This document shows positions 25,389 to 34,468 of a DNA stretch of 64,000 bases, in pieces (the first letter of the stretch is position 1; the number at the start of each line of letters is the position of its first letter). The translations under genes and the position numbers were made by a program. Origin of the DNA: JALHST01 sp038316335 (GTDB lineage: Bacteria > Bacteroidota > Bacteroidia > Flavobacteriales > Flavobacteriaceae); the NCBI GenBank assembly GCA_038316335.1, contig JBBQAM010000006.1:1-64000 (forward strand), given 5' to 3'. The notes under the pieces are model-generated. The model made no database searches and had not been told where the DNA came from. It worked only from the letters and a program-made list of their open reading frames with translations.

Positions 25389-26307
25389 AAAAAAAACACT
25401 CATTTCGATAGTTGGTCCTACAGGTATCGGAAAGACTGCATTGTCAATAGCCATTGCCAAACACTATAAAACCGAAATCATATCGGCTGATTCTAGACAG
25501 TTCTATAAGGAAATGTATATTGGTACTGCCGTGCCATCACAGCAGGAGTTAACGACCGTTACCCATCATTTCGTTCAACATAAAAGCATTTTCGAAGCCT
25601 ATTCGGTAGGTGATTTTGAGCGTGAGGCGATAGACAAACTGATGGCGCTTTTCACCGAAAACGATCTGGTCGTAATGGTCGGAGGAAGCGGACTCTACGT
25701 AGATGCGATTTTAAAAGGTTTGGATGGATTTCCTGAAATCGATCCAGGGATACGGCGTAATTTAAATGAGTTAGTTAGTACTAAAGGTATCGAGGTCTTG
25801 CAGGATAAATTAAGAGAATTGGATTCAGACTATTATAAAAAAGTAGATATACAAAATCCCCATCGTTTAATACGGGCTTTGGAAATCTGTCTCGGGACTG
25901 GGAGACCCTACTCCAGTTTCCTTGGTAAGGCGCATCGCAAAAGGCCTTTTCAACTGATCACATTAGGTCTGACGGCGGATCGAAAGGTAATCTATAATCG
26001 TATTGATAAGCGGGTAGATGCTATGATGCAACAAGGATTGCTTGAGGAGGCTAAGGCCCTAGTTCCGCATAGCACTTTGAATGCATTACAGACCGTGGGT
26101 TACAAAGAACTCTTTTACCATTTAAATGGGGATTGGGATTTAGAAACCGCGGTTTCCGAAATTAAAAAAAACACACGAAGGTATGCCAAACGCCAATTGA
26201 CCTGGTTCAAAAGAGATCCTGAGATCATTTGGATCGAAATTGAAACAAACATCACAGAAATAATAACGAAAATCGAATTGCGCCTTGAAAATCCAAAAAG
26301 TATCTAA
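25375..26307 (+). CDS. miaA: tRNA dimethylallyltransferase MiaA
   Basis: 310 residues. P-loop GPTGIGKT (14-21), ISADSRQFYKEMYIGTA and the IQNPHRLIRALEI segment are family hallmarks. It adds the dimethylallyl group to A37 of tRNAs reading UNN codons, helping codon-anticodon pairing. The two possible start codons, ATG ATG at 25375 and 25378, lie inside the end of the channel gene. Its 3' end overlaps the next gene by 23 nt, so it is translationally coupled on both sides. Bacteroidota often carry miaA paralogues; I see only one here. Confidence 0.96.
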   Translation: MMKRKKKTLISIVGPTGIGKTALSIAIAKHYKTEIISADSRQFYKEMYIGTAVPSQQELTTVTHHFVQHKSIFEAYSVGDFEREAIDKLMALFTENDLVVMVGGSGLYVDAILKGLDGFPEIDPGIRRNLNELVSTKGIEVLQDKLRELDSDYYKKVDIQNPHRLIRALEICLGTGRPYSSFLGKAHRKRPFQLITLGLTADRKVIYNRIDKRVDAMMQQGLLEEAKALVPHSTLNALQTVGYKELFYHLNGDWDLETAVSEIKKNTRRYAKRQLTWFKRDPEIIWIEIETNITEIITKIELRLENPKSI

Positions 26308-26794
26308 ACCCTTACTATTCATTATGGGAGTATCCGGTTCGGGAAAAACTACCGTGGGTACGTTACTGGCACAAAAACTGGGCATCCGGTTCTTTGATGG
26401 GGATGATTATCATACGAAAACAAATATTCAAAAAATGGCCTCTGGTCATGCCTTGACTGATGCCGACCGTAAGGATTGGTTGCAAGGTTTAAATGCGCTG
26501 GCATGTTCAAAACAAAAAGAAGGTGCCGTAATCGTCTGTTCTGCCTTGAAGCAAAGTTATCGCGAACTCCTTCAGAAAGATATTGAAGGGAAGTGTCGAT
26601 TTGTGCTCCTATTGGGCACTTTTGAGGAGATTATGGCAAGAATGCAAAAAAGGGTGGGACACTTTATGCCGACCGCTTTATTAGAATCACAATTCGCGAC
26701 CTTAGAACCCCCTAAAGGAGCGATTGTGGTGTCTATAACGAAAACACCCGAGGAAATCGTTTCCACAATTCTGGACGAACTGCACAAAAAATAA
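26285..26794 (+). CDS. Gluconokinase, GntK/GntV type
   Basis: 169 residues. P-loop GVSGSGKT (15-22), then FFDGDDYHTKTNIQKMASGHALTDADRKDWL, which binds gluconate in the GntK family. It phosphorylates gluconate to 6-phosphogluconate. The first beta strand (LLFIM) lies before the only nearby ATG at 26324, so the TTG at 26285 inside miaA is the more likely start. No gluconate transporter or dehydratase is adjacent, which is odd for a catabolic kinase, and it appears to be the last gene of the exonuclease, channel, miaA operon. Confidence 0.88.
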   Translation: MKIQKVSKPLLFIMGVSGSGKTTVGTLLAQKLGIRFFDGDDYHTKTNIQKMASGHALTDADRKDWLQGLNALACSKQKEGAVIVCSALKQSYRELLQKDIEGKCRFVLLLGTFEEIMARMQKRVGHFMPTALLESQFATLEPPKGAIVVSITKTPEEIVSTILDELHKK

Positions 26795-26799
26795 CGTTT

Positions 26800-27510
26800 T
26801 TAGACGTCTGTTTTGACAACTAAACGGAAACCTTCCCCATGGATATTTAAAATCTCGACCGAATCATCTACTTTTAAATACTTTCGCAATTTGGCAATAT
26901 ATACGTCCATACTGCGGGAAGTGAAATAATTGTCGTCTCTCCAAATCTTGGTCAAGGCCAATTCCCGAGGCATCAAATCATTCTCATGCAAGGCCAATAA
27001 ACGTAGTAGTTCATTTTCCTTAGGTGAAAGTTTAATAGCCTCATTGTCTTTAAATTTTAAGAAACGTAATTTTGAATTTAAATGGAAGTTACCAATTTTA
27101 AATTCAAATTTTTTACTGTCTACCAAAGTGTTCGATGCCTTTCGTTGAAGTATAGCTTTAAGTTTCATAAGAAGTACCTCAGAATCAAACGGCTTATTCA
27201 AATAATCGTCAGCGCCTGCTTTATACCCTTTGAGGACATCTTCCTTCATTGTTTTGGCAGTCAAAAAAACAATAGGTACATTCTCGTTTTTTTCCCGTAT
27301 TTCCTTCGCAAGGGTAAAACCATCCTTATAGGGCATCATGACATCTAAAATACAAATGTCAAAATTGTCCTTCTTGAATTTTTCAAAACCCTCCATTCCG
27401 TTTTTGGCTAGGGTAACATCAAAATCATTCATTGACAAATAGTCCTTTAGTACGATTCCGAAGTTTGGGTCGTCTTCTACTAAAAGAATTTTTTTATTAA
27501 TTGTTTCCAT
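26800..27510 (-). CDS. OmpR-family response regulator
   Basis: 236 residues: receiver domain with VEDDPNFG (Asp13, Asp14), phospho-acceptor Asp56 in CILDVMMP, and Lys in DYLNKPF; then a winged-helix domain of the OmpR/PhoB type (residues 135-232, ending SRSMDVYIAKLRKYLK ... GEGFRL). It follows the histidine kinase gene by 4 nt and is its cognate partner. This pair resembles the RprX/RprY systems of Bacteroidota in layout, but the signal is not known. Convergent with the gluconokinase gene. Confidence 0.95.
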   Translation of the reverse strand: METINKKILLVEDDPNFGIVLKDYLSMNDFDVTLAKNGMEGFEKFKKDNFDICILDVMMPYKDGFTLAKEIREKNENVPIVFLTAKTMKEDVLKGYKAGADDYLNKPFDSEVLLMKLKAILQRKASNTLVDSKKFEFKIGNFHLNSKLRFLKFKDNEAIKLSPKENELLRLLALHENDLMPRELALTKIWRDDNYFTSRSMDVYIAKLRKYLKVDDSVEILNIHGEGFRLVVKTDV

Positions 27511-27514
27511 AATT

Positions 27515-29104
27515 TTAAATTAAAGGCAGTTTAATATAGAAAGTGCTTCCTTTACCTTTTTCACTTTCCGCATAAACCTCACCTTGATGATCATCTACTA
27601 TTTTTTTTACATATGCCAGGCCTAAACCATGCCCTTTGACATTATGAATATCGCCCGTATGCTCTCGATAGAACTTTTCAAAAACTTTTTTCAATACGGC
27701 TTTGCTCATGCCAGCACCTTGATCTTGTATTTTGATAACGATAAAATTCTTTGCCACTTCAGTAAACACGTCAATTTTTGGGGCCTCTGGCGAATATTTT
27801 ATTGCATTGTCCAAGATATTTACAAAGACATTGGTAAAATGCATCTCATTGGCAAGCACCTCTGATCTTTCAGCCTCCAAATGGGTTTCTATGTAGCCCC
27901 CACTATCTGCTACGATCAGCTCGACATGGGCAATCGCGTCATGAATAATGTCATGAATGTCTACGCGATCCTTGCTGATGTCTAATTGATTCTTCTCTAA
28001 CTTTGAAATGCGCAACACGTTTTCGACCTGGGCATGCATGCGTTTGTTTTCGTCGCGTATCATCGTCAGGTAGCGCAAAACTTTTTCCTTATCATCGATA
28101 ATCTTCGGATTCCGTATTGCCTCAACCGCCAAATTGATGGTGGCGATCGGCGTCTTAAATTCATGCGTCATATTGTTGATAAAGTCCGACTTAATTTCCG
28201 AAATCTGTTTTTGTTTTATCAACTGATAAATAGCACCAGCGTAAGCAATTACGATTATCAACGTAAACAGCAGGGATAGGATGGCCATTTTCAAAATAGA
28301 CCCTATCAAAAAACGCTTCTTTGTAGGAAACGAGATCAACAAGGAAAAATCAGAAGCTCCGTCGCTGTCCTTAAAGATGGGCGCCTTGTAAATTGTAGTG
28401 CCTCCCAATTTGAATTTTCTTGATTTAATCTTTGTTGGTAACCCATCGCTATATACCCCGTATTCAAAATCAATGTCAATATCCCTATTCTTCAGTTCCC
28501 GTGCCAACAAGAGTTCAATTTCCTGCTTAGATACCCTTTTATGAATAGGTACTCTTTTAGCATAAACACTGAAAACATCCTCAAAAGCAGCTTTTTCCGT
28601 CGAAGAAAGACCACCGATCTTTTCTAATTTCTGGATAGGGTCTAAGCGATACGATTTTCCATCGAGGCCAAATTCTTCCTTAAAAGTAGCTGTTGTGCGC
28701 TTACTCGTAATATTTTTAATGGTGGTAGTATCACTGCCACTACCGTTATCAAAGAACGTGGAGGATAAATTATAATCCTCCTCAAGAATACCATGGGAAT
28801 AGAACTTAATTTCATCAGAATTCAAATCCCTATCGATAAAAAAGATGTTTTTAAAATGGGTCTCTACAGGCTCCCCTCCTGCACTGTCCTTTTCAGTTAT
28901 GAACCGATCAAAATAATCCCTACGTTCCCGTGCTTCGATTTTATCGGTTACCTTTAATAATGCCTCTGAAACAATACTTGAAAAGCGTTCTTCTTTATCT
29001 TCGACCGATTGTTTGATCCAAAAACCTTGTACGAAAATTATTCCAATAAGTGAGAGGCTCATTAGTATCACCAATAGAACAAACAACCTCTTATTCATCT
29101 CCAA
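27515..29104 (-). CDS. Membrane sensor histidine kinase
   Basis: 529 residues. Two membrane segments (about 6-28 and 267-292) enclose a periplasmic sensor of about 240 residues with no family I can name. The cytoplasmic part has the H box FINNMTHEFKTPIATINL (His314), the N box (NVFVNILDNAIKYS), and the G boxes QDQGAGMS and HGLGLAYVKK. The downstream response regulator starts 4 nt after it. A cluster of TTAACC-type repeats 37-64 nt upstream could be a binding site for that regulator. Confidence 0.94.
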   Translation of the reverse strand: MEMNKRLFVLLVILMSLSLIGIIFVQGFWIKQSVEDKEERFSSIVSEALLKVTDKIEARERRDYFDRFITEKDSAGGEPVETHFKNIFFIDRDLNSDEIKFYSHGILEEDYNLSSTFFDNGSGSDTTTIKNITSKRTTATFKEEFGLDGKSYRLDPIQKLEKIGGLSSTEKAAFEDVFSVYAKRVPIHKRVSKQEIELLLARELKNRDIDIDFEYGVYSDGLPTKIKSRKFKLGGTTIYKAPIFKDSDGASDFSLLISFPTKKRFLIGSILKMAILSLLFTLIIVIAYAGAIYQLIKQKQISEIKSDFINNMTHEFKTPIATINLAVEAIRNPKIIDDKEKVLRYLTMIRDENKRMHAQVENVLRISKLEKNQLDISKDRVDIHDIIHDAIAHVELIVADSGGYIETHLEAERSEVLANEMHFTNVFVNILDNAIKYSPEAPKIDVFTEVAKNFIVIKIQDQGAGMSKAVLKKVFEKFYREHTGDIHNVKGHGLGLAYVKKIVDDHQGEVYAESEKGKGSTFYIKLPLI

Positions 29105-29140
29105 ACAAAATTAAAGATTAAACCTCTAGGAAATCGTACG

Positions 29141-29168
29141 TTTAACCTAACCTTAACAAAAATGTTAA
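29141..29168. repeat. TTAACC-type repeat cluster upstream of the kinase gene
   Basis: On the plus strand TTTAACC, TAACC and TTAAC follow each other closely (29141-29157), and TTAAC with GTTAA forms an inverted repeat around AAAAAT (29153-29168). It lies 37-64 nt upstream of the histidine kinase start. OmpR-family regulators often bind such direct repeats, so autoregulation is possible. Confidence 0.4.
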
Positions 29169-29180
29169 AATTCTACAAAC

Positions 29181-29765
29181 TCAACTATATGCAAGCAGAC
29201 GCTGATGTATTTCCTGAATTTTTGATTTGGTTTCATGCAAATTTCTATTCTCGACCACAAAATCGGAAAGGGGTATTTTTAAGGAATCATTCCATTGGTT
29301 TTCAATTCGGGATAAAACATTCTTTTCTGAAATTCCGTCACGATGCTTGACCCTTTGGATACGTTCTTTTTTCGGGGCCGTTATCAAGATAATTTTATCA
29401 TAAAAATTTTGCGATGCATTTTCAAAAATGAGGGCGGTTTCTTGTATGACATACGGGGCCTGCTGCTTTTTCATCCATGCCAAAAAATGCTTTCGAACCT
29501 CTGGGTGCACAATGGCATTCAATTTTAAGAGAATTTCAGTATTGCGGAACACCTGATCTGCAACATAGACGCTATTGAGTTTTGAATTGCTGTAGGCCTC
29601 TGGCCCTAGGAGCCGGGTAATGGCTTGAACGACTTTCTTAGAGGTATTCATAAGGTGCCTGGCCTCTTTATCAGAATTATATACTGGCACCCCAAGTTCT
29701 TTGAACATTGCCGCTACGGTTGTTTTGCCGCTGCCAATTCCCCCTGTTAAACCTACGACGGTCAT
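29181..29765 (-). CDS. coaE: Dephospho-CoA kinase
   Basis: 194 residues, normal length. P-loop GGIGSGKTT (8-16) and the segments GVPVYNSDKEAR and IHPEVRKHFLAW match the CoaE family. It phosphorylates the 3'-hydroxyl of dephospho-CoA, the last step of CoA synthesis. Its start overlaps the stop of the YbbR gene by 4 nt, so the GT2, YbbR and CoaE genes form a coupled operon, followed 76 nt later by the kinase/regulator pair. CoaBC, which acts earlier in the pathway, is encoded 6 kb away. Confidence 0.96.
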   Translation of the reverse strand: MTVVGLTGGIGSGKTTVAAMFKELGVPVYNSDKEARHLMNTSKKVVQAITRLLGPEAYSNSKLNSVYVADQVFRNTEILLKLNAIVHPEVRKHFLAWMKKQQAPYVIQETALIFENASQNFYDKIILITAPKKERIQRVKHRDGISEKNVLSRIENQWNDSLKIPLSDFVVENRNLHETKSKIQEIHQRLLAYS

Positions 29766-30718
29766 TCTTTTTTCAAAATAAATTCAATTTGTGTCTCGCT
29801 CAAGGACACGCTATGTAAACCTTCCGGTTTTTTTTGAAGACGCACTAATAGGAGGTTCGAATTTTCATCCGTTCTTTCACGGTAATCAGCTACTACTTGA
29901 AAATCGGAAGGACCAATTTTTTTTAAATCATCTATTTTGGCTTGGCAAACGACCGTTACCTTGTCAGGAAAGGTCCTGATCTGGAGTCCTTCAGGCAAAT
30001 TTATAACCTGTATGGGCACAATGACCAACTTTTCGGAGAACCTGGCCACCTGACCTGCAATATGCACAAAACTCGAAGAAAATTTGGTATGCTTTGCTTC
30101 TGCTGGAAGCACTAAAGGTACCCGAATATTAAAATCGGCATGTATATCATCTACATTGATTTTTTGAGTCATCACTGTCGTAATCGTATCGATTTCATTA
30201 TTCGGACCTTTTATGACTATGGTCTCAGGCTCAATGTGTAATTTCCCATCTATCAGATAATCCTGGGCCATATTTAAACGTACCCTTGAAGTGACTGGGA
30301 CTTCCTTATGCTCCACCTTGAAAAGATCAAGTGCAATTTCTTCTCCATTAATCTCCAAAAGGGATATTGCCGATGGCAATTGATTCTCAATTTGAGTTTT
30401 GTAATACGCTTTGGGGATATAATAGGAGCCATTCTTGGATTGAATTTGAGAGAGATTTATTTTTACTCGCTTTTTCTTAAGATTGTAGCCTAGGAATTGA
30501 AACCCGGTTCCACGGAGCGTGCCAATGATCTTGGTTTGTGGATTTTCACCTAATAGCATGCTATCCGGGGCATTTTCAAAATACAATTCAAATTCAGTGC
30601 TATTGGTGTAGGTCTCGGATAATTTACTAATAAACCAAGCAAAAGCAGAACATAGCAAGAATATCAAAAATAATTTGAATTTGCGATTTTTTAATTGGTT
30701 CGTTACTTTTCCTATCAC
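29762..30718 (-). CDS. YbbR-domain protein
   Basis: 318 residues with one N-terminal membrane segment (FKLFLIFLLCSAFAWFI, about 14-30) and periplasmic beta-rich repeats of the YbbR type (VVIKGPNNEIDTI, then VVPIQVINLPEGLQIRTFPDKVTVV). In Firmicutes, YbbR (CdaR) proteins regulate the diadenylate cyclase CdaA encoded next to them. Here the neighbours are a GT2 upstream (4-nt overlap) and coaE downstream (4-nt overlap), with no cyclase, so that role cannot be assumed. Function unknown. Confidence 0.85.
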   Translation of the reverse strand: MIGKVTNQLKNRKFKLFLIFLLCSAFAWFISKLSETYTNSTEFELYFENAPDSMLLGENPQTKIIGTLRGTGFQFLGYNLKKKRVKINLSQIQSKNGSYYIPKAYYKTQIENQLPSAISLLEINGEEIALDLFKVEHKEVPVTSRVRLNMAQDYLIDGKLHIEPETIVIKGPNNEIDTITTVMTQKINVDDIHADFNIRVPLVLPAEAKHTKFSSSFVHIAGQVARFSEKLVIVPIQVINLPEGLQIRTFPDKVTVVCQAKIDDLKKIGPSDFQVVADYRERTDENSNLLLVRLQKKPEGLHSVSLSETQIEFILKKE

Positions 30719-31731
30719 GATGTGAGTTCGGTTTTATAAAACAATTTGGGAAACCTAAGCTCAGGCTCTTTTTTACTAAAAGCCAGCCAGAAGTTCGATT
30801 TTAAGAACCCCTCACCATAACCAATAAATTGGATCGTTACGGCCATTAGGGATAAGATCGCTATTTCGACATTTTTGGTCTTGATCAGGGCATCAAAAAA
30901 CAACAAGCTAAAATAAAGTGCATAAAGTCCTATAGGCCATAGGATGCCATAGATGAGTGCTGTCAATGCCACAATCGCTCCTAGACAGAATAGGGTTGGA
31001 AACCAGTATGTTAGTTTTGCAGTTCTGGGATGCCATCGATTTAAAATTGGTCGTACCATCCCGAATTTATTAACCTGTACCAAAAATTTTCTCCAATCAA
31101 TCCGGCGTTTGTGATACACGAACGCCTCAGGAATCAACTTGGTTTCAAAGCCCGCTCCCCAGATACGAAAGGTCAGATCGGGATCCTCTCCAGGATGGAT
31201 ATTTCCAAAACCTCCAACCTTTTCGAAAGCGGTTTTTGAAATGCCCATATTGAAACTCCTTGGCTGGAATTTTCCGATAGAACGAGCGTTTCCGCGAATA
31301 CCTCCAGTGGTCATAAAAGATGTCATCGCATAATTGATGGCCTTTTGCACTTTCGTAAATGAAGGATGGGCAGCATCGGGACCCCCATAGCAATGCACAT
31401 AGGATTGTTCTAAAGCATCAGCCACTACCTGCAAATACTGTGGTGGAAGCACACAATCGGAATCTAAAACAATAAAATAAGATCCCTGTGCCAATCGCAT
31501 TCCAAAATTTCGGGAATCACCAGGTCCCGAATTCGGTTTCTTGTAATATGAAATGTGCAGCCTATCCTGAAAATATCGAATGACGTTTTCAGAATCAATA
31601 CTAGAGCCATCCTCAATGATTACGATTTCGAAGGATTCTTCATAGGTTTGTTCCTCTAGACTTTGCAGCAGTTCCCGAATCTCCTCAGGTCTATTAAATA
31701 CGGGTATTATAAAAGAGAACGCTATATGCAT
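30715..31731 (-). CDS. Family 2 glycosyltransferase with C-terminal membrane segments
   Basis: 338 residues. The N-terminal GT-A domain begins FIIPVFNRPEEIRELLQSL, has the nucleotide-sugar DSD motif (VLDSDCVLP near residue 95) and a later GEDPDLTFR segment with the acidic catalytic residues. The C-terminal 100 residues hold several hydrophobic stretches, so it sits at the inner membrane. It probably transfers a sugar to a lipid- or wall-linked acceptor, and the substrate is not evident. It starts the operon with YbbR and coaE. Confidence 0.9.
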   Translation of the reverse strand: MHIAFSFIIPVFNRPEEIRELLQSLEEQTYEESFEIVIIEDGSSIDSENVIRYFQDRLHISYYKKPNSGPGDSRNFGMRLAQGSYFIVLDSDCVLPPQYLQVVADALEQSYVHCYGGPDAAHPSFTKVQKAINYAMTSFMTTGGIRGNARSIGKFQPRSFNMGISKTAFEKVGGFGNIHPGEDPDLTFRIWGAGFETKLIPEAFVYHKRRIDWRKFLVQVNKFGMVRPILNRWHPRTAKLTYWFPTLFCLGAIVALTALIYGILWPIGLYALYFSLLFFDALIKTKNVEIAILSLMAVTIQFIGYGEGFLKSNFWLAFSKKEPELRFPKLFYKTELTS

Positions 31732-31773
31732 TGAATGAAAATGATAACCAATGGGAATCCAAGATAAAACCTA

Positions 31774-31792
31774 TCCGCCTATTATTGGCGGA
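31774..31792 (-). terminator. Terminator hairpin after fabI
   Basis: TCCGCC and GGCGGA pair around a 7-nt loop. On the minus strand the hairpin lies about 50 nt after the fabI stop and is followed by ATAGGTTTTATCTT, a moderately T-rich tail. It separates fabI from the GT2 operon. Confidence 0.6.
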
Positions 31793-31840
31793 GTAAGCGA
31801 CGAAAGCTTCCTAAAAATTAGCGCTATACTTAATCCCGGA

Positions 31841-32653
31841 TTATTTGACAAAATGATCCATAACCTCCTTACTGACCCCGGTATTTGAAAAACCACCGTC
31901 ATGAAAAAGATTTTGCATGGTGACTTTTTTTGTAAGGTCGGAAAATAGGGACACGGTATAATCCGCACATTCCAAGGCCGTTGCATTGCCCAAGGGAGAC
32001 ATTTTGTCGGCATAACTTATAAAACCATCGAAGCCCTTGACCCCTTGACCGGCCGTAGTCGGTGTGGGGGATTGGGAAATCGTATTCACGCGTACTTTCT
32101 TTTCCTTGCCAAAGAAATATCCAAAACTTCGAGCTACCGACTCCAAATATGCCTTATTATCGGCCATGTCATTGTAGTCGGGAAAGGTTCGCTGGGCCGC
32201 CATATAGGTCAAGGCTACAATACTTCCCCATTTGTTCATAGCATCAGCTTTGTAAAGGCTCTGCATCACTTTATGAAAAGATAGCGCCGATACGTCCCAA
32301 CCCTTTGTTGAAAAGTCATAGTTCTGATCGGTATAATGTCTTCCTTTCCGAACATTGACCGACATTCCGATGGAATGTAAAACAAAATCAAGTTTCCCGC
32401 CAAGAATTTCGACCGCCTTTGCAACCAAAGCATTCAGATCTTCCTCGCTAGTAGCATCAGCGGCTATGATTTCAGATCCGGTTTTTTTTGCTAGTTCACT
32501 TATTGTTCCCATTCGCATTGCGATCGGGGCGTTGCTTAAAACAAATTTTCCGCCTTCTTCATGAACACGTTCCGCTGTTTTCCATGCAATTGAATTTGAA
32601 TCCAAAGCTCCGAAAATAATTCCTCTTTTCCCTTTAAGTAAGTTATATGACAT
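31841..32653 (-). CDS. fabI: Enoyl-[acyl-carrier-protein] reductase [NADH]
   Basis: 270 residues, usual length. N-terminal GIIFGALDSNSIAWKTAE is the FabI cofactor motif, VLHSIGMS follows, and the catalytic Tyr-x6-Lys appears as the YNDMADNK-type segment after TYMAAQRTFPDYN. It reduces the enoyl-ACP double bond in the last step of each fatty-acid elongation cycle. A hairpin terminator follows. It lies 103 nt downstream of recN on the same strand. Confidence 0.95.
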   Translation of the reverse strand: MSYNLLKGKRGIIFGALDSNSIAWKTAERVHEEGGKFVLSNAPIAMRMGTISELAKKTGSEIIAADATSEEDLNALVAKAVEILGGKLDFVLHSIGMSVNVRKGRHYTDQNYDFSTKGWDVSALSFHKVMQSLYKADAMNKWGSIVALTYMAAQRTFPDYNDMADNKAYLESVARSFGYFFGKEKKVRVNTISQSPTPTTAGQGVKGFDGFISYADKMSPLGNATALECADYTVSLFSDLTKKVTMQNLFHDGGFSNTGVSKEVMDHFVK

Positions 32654-32756
32654 GTATTGGCATTGTTAGTTGATACGATTTCAAAGATATTAAAATTTGT
32701 TGGAAAGTGTTAAAATCACGTGGCCATTTGGCCGCGATATGTCGGTAATCAGATAT

Positions 32757-34409
32757 TTAATCGAGGAGTTGACGCGCATGTGCCATGGCAGAATCCGAAA
32801 GGGTCTTACCCCCAAGCATCTCGGCCAACTCAACAACTCTTTCATCCTGATTCAACTTCCTCATTTTAGTACTTGTCACATCGGCCCTTTCATCCTTAAA
32901 AACCTTATAATGATGATCACCTTTTGAGGCAACCTGCGGTAAATGGGTAATACTAAAGACCTGCATGGTACTACTCATCTCGTGCATTATGGTTCCCATA
33001 CGATTCGAAATCTCACCTGAAACCCCGGTATCGATTTCATCGAACATCATTGTAGGAAGATTTTCATAGGTACCTAAAATGGCTTTGATGGTCAGCATTA
33101 TCCGCGATAGTTCACCCCCTGATGCTACTTTTTTCAACTCCCCGAATGCCGTGCCTTTATTGGCCGAGAATATGAAAAGAAGCTCATCCTTACCACTACT
33201 TTTAAATATTTTGGAAGGTTGTAGTTCAATTTTAAACCGGGCATTGGGCATTCCTAAAGAGTCAAGACTATTTTCCAATTGCATTTTTAATTCGGGAATA
33301 ACCTTGTTACGTTCGCTTCGCAATCGCATAGCCTGTTCCTCCAATTCATTTTCCAACATCACAAGCTCTTGTTGTTTTTTATGAATGGCTGCTTCTAAAT
33401 CAAGGGTTGCCCCAATTTTTTCAGAGAGGTCTGCCTTGATGACCAATAAATCAGCCACTGAATTGACACCGTGCTTCTTCTGCAAACCGTATAGCAGTTG
33501 TAACTTATCATTGACCTCTTCAAGTACTTTGGGATCTGTCTCGATATTTTCCTGCAGTGATTGCCATTCGGCAGTGACATCGTCAATTTCGATAAAGGCA
33601 GATAAAATACGCGTGTTCAATTCATTGTATTGGGTTCCAAAATTGGCTAGTTTGTTCGCAATTTGCTTTAATTCAGTCAGGTGGCTTAAAATACCAACTT
33701 GGTCATCGTTTAATAATTGCAGCCCTTTGGACATTTCTTCGACAATCGTTTCCGCATTGCTCATTTGCTCGTATTGTGATTCCAATTCCTCCTGTACGCC
33801 CAAAGTCAAGGGGGCTTTCTCAAGCTCTTCCAACAGAAAGGAATTATAATCAAGCTCCTTGACCGAATTTTTTTGCAAGGCCTCAAGTTCACGAAGTGTA
33901 TTCCCCACCCCATTATATTTTTTTAAGATATCTGTGTAGACACTCATGACTTTTTGATTTCCAGCCAAGGCATCGATTAATTTCAGCTGAAAATCATTTT
34001 CGGCCAATTGCAATGACTGGTGTTGGGAATGCACATCGATCAATTGGTTTCCCAATTCAGATAGCACATCCAAAGTAACCGGACTATCATTGATAAAGGC
34101 TCTCGATTTGCCACTGGGAAGTATCTCACGTCGAATAATGGTGGTGTCTTCGTATTCAAGATCCTTTTCGGCAAAAAAGGTATTCAAATTATATTTTTCG
34201 ATATTAAACTCGGCCTCTACCAGACATTTTTGCGACTTGTCCCGCAAGGAAGACATGTCTGCGCGCTTTCCTAAAACCAAGGAAAGGGCACCCAGAAGAA
34301 TTGATTTTCCCGCACCTGTTTCACCCGTTATTACCGTAAAACCATGGGTAAAATTCACCCTTAGGTCATCGATTAATGCGTAGTTTTTTATTGTGAGGTT
34401 TGCTAACAA
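32757..34409 (-). CDS. recN: DNA repair protein RecN
   Basis: 550 residues. SMC-like layout: N-terminal half ATPase with Walker A GETGAGKS (29-36), long central coiled coils (about 150-370), and C-terminal half with the ABC signature SGGELSR, Walker B MMFDEIDTGVSG and ITHLPQVA. RecN holds broken DNA ends during recombination repair. It is downstream of DUF4835 by 59 nt in the row bamD, rpoZ, coaBC, DUF4835, recN that recurs in Bacteroidota. Confidence 0.97.
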   Translation of the reverse strand: MLANLTIKNYALIDDLRVNFTHGFTVITGETGAGKSILLGALSLVLGKRADMSSLRDKSQKCLVEAEFNIEKYNLNTFFAEKDLEYEDTTIIRREILPSGKSRAFINDSPVTLDVLSELGNQLIDVHSQHQSLQLAENDFQLKLIDALAGNQKVMSVYTDILKKYNGVGNTLRELEALQKNSVKELDYNSFLLEELEKAPLTLGVQEELESQYEQMSNAETIVEEMSKGLQLLNDDQVGILSHLTELKQIANKLANFGTQYNELNTRILSAFIEIDDVTAEWQSLQENIETDPKVLEEVNDKLQLLYGLQKKHGVNSVADLLVIKADLSEKIGATLDLEAAIHKKQQELVMLENELEEQAMRLRSERNKVIPELKMQLENSLDSLGMPNARFKIELQPSKIFKSSGKDELLFIFSANKGTAFGELKKVASGGELSRIMLTIKAILGTYENLPTMMFDEIDTGVSGEISNRMGTIMHEMSSTMQVFSITHLPQVASKGDHHYKVFKDERADVTSTKMRKLNQDERVVELAEMLGGKTLSDSAMAHARQLLD

Positions 34410-34468
34410 AGTATCCCGGGCCTTTAGGCAGCAAAGATAATTTATATATTAACGGAAAAAAATGGAGG

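Noticed and set aside
33079..33849. Long plus-strand frames of 101 and 154 codons
   Set aside because: They lie fully antisense to recN, are Ser-rich and show no family pattern; recN is complete.
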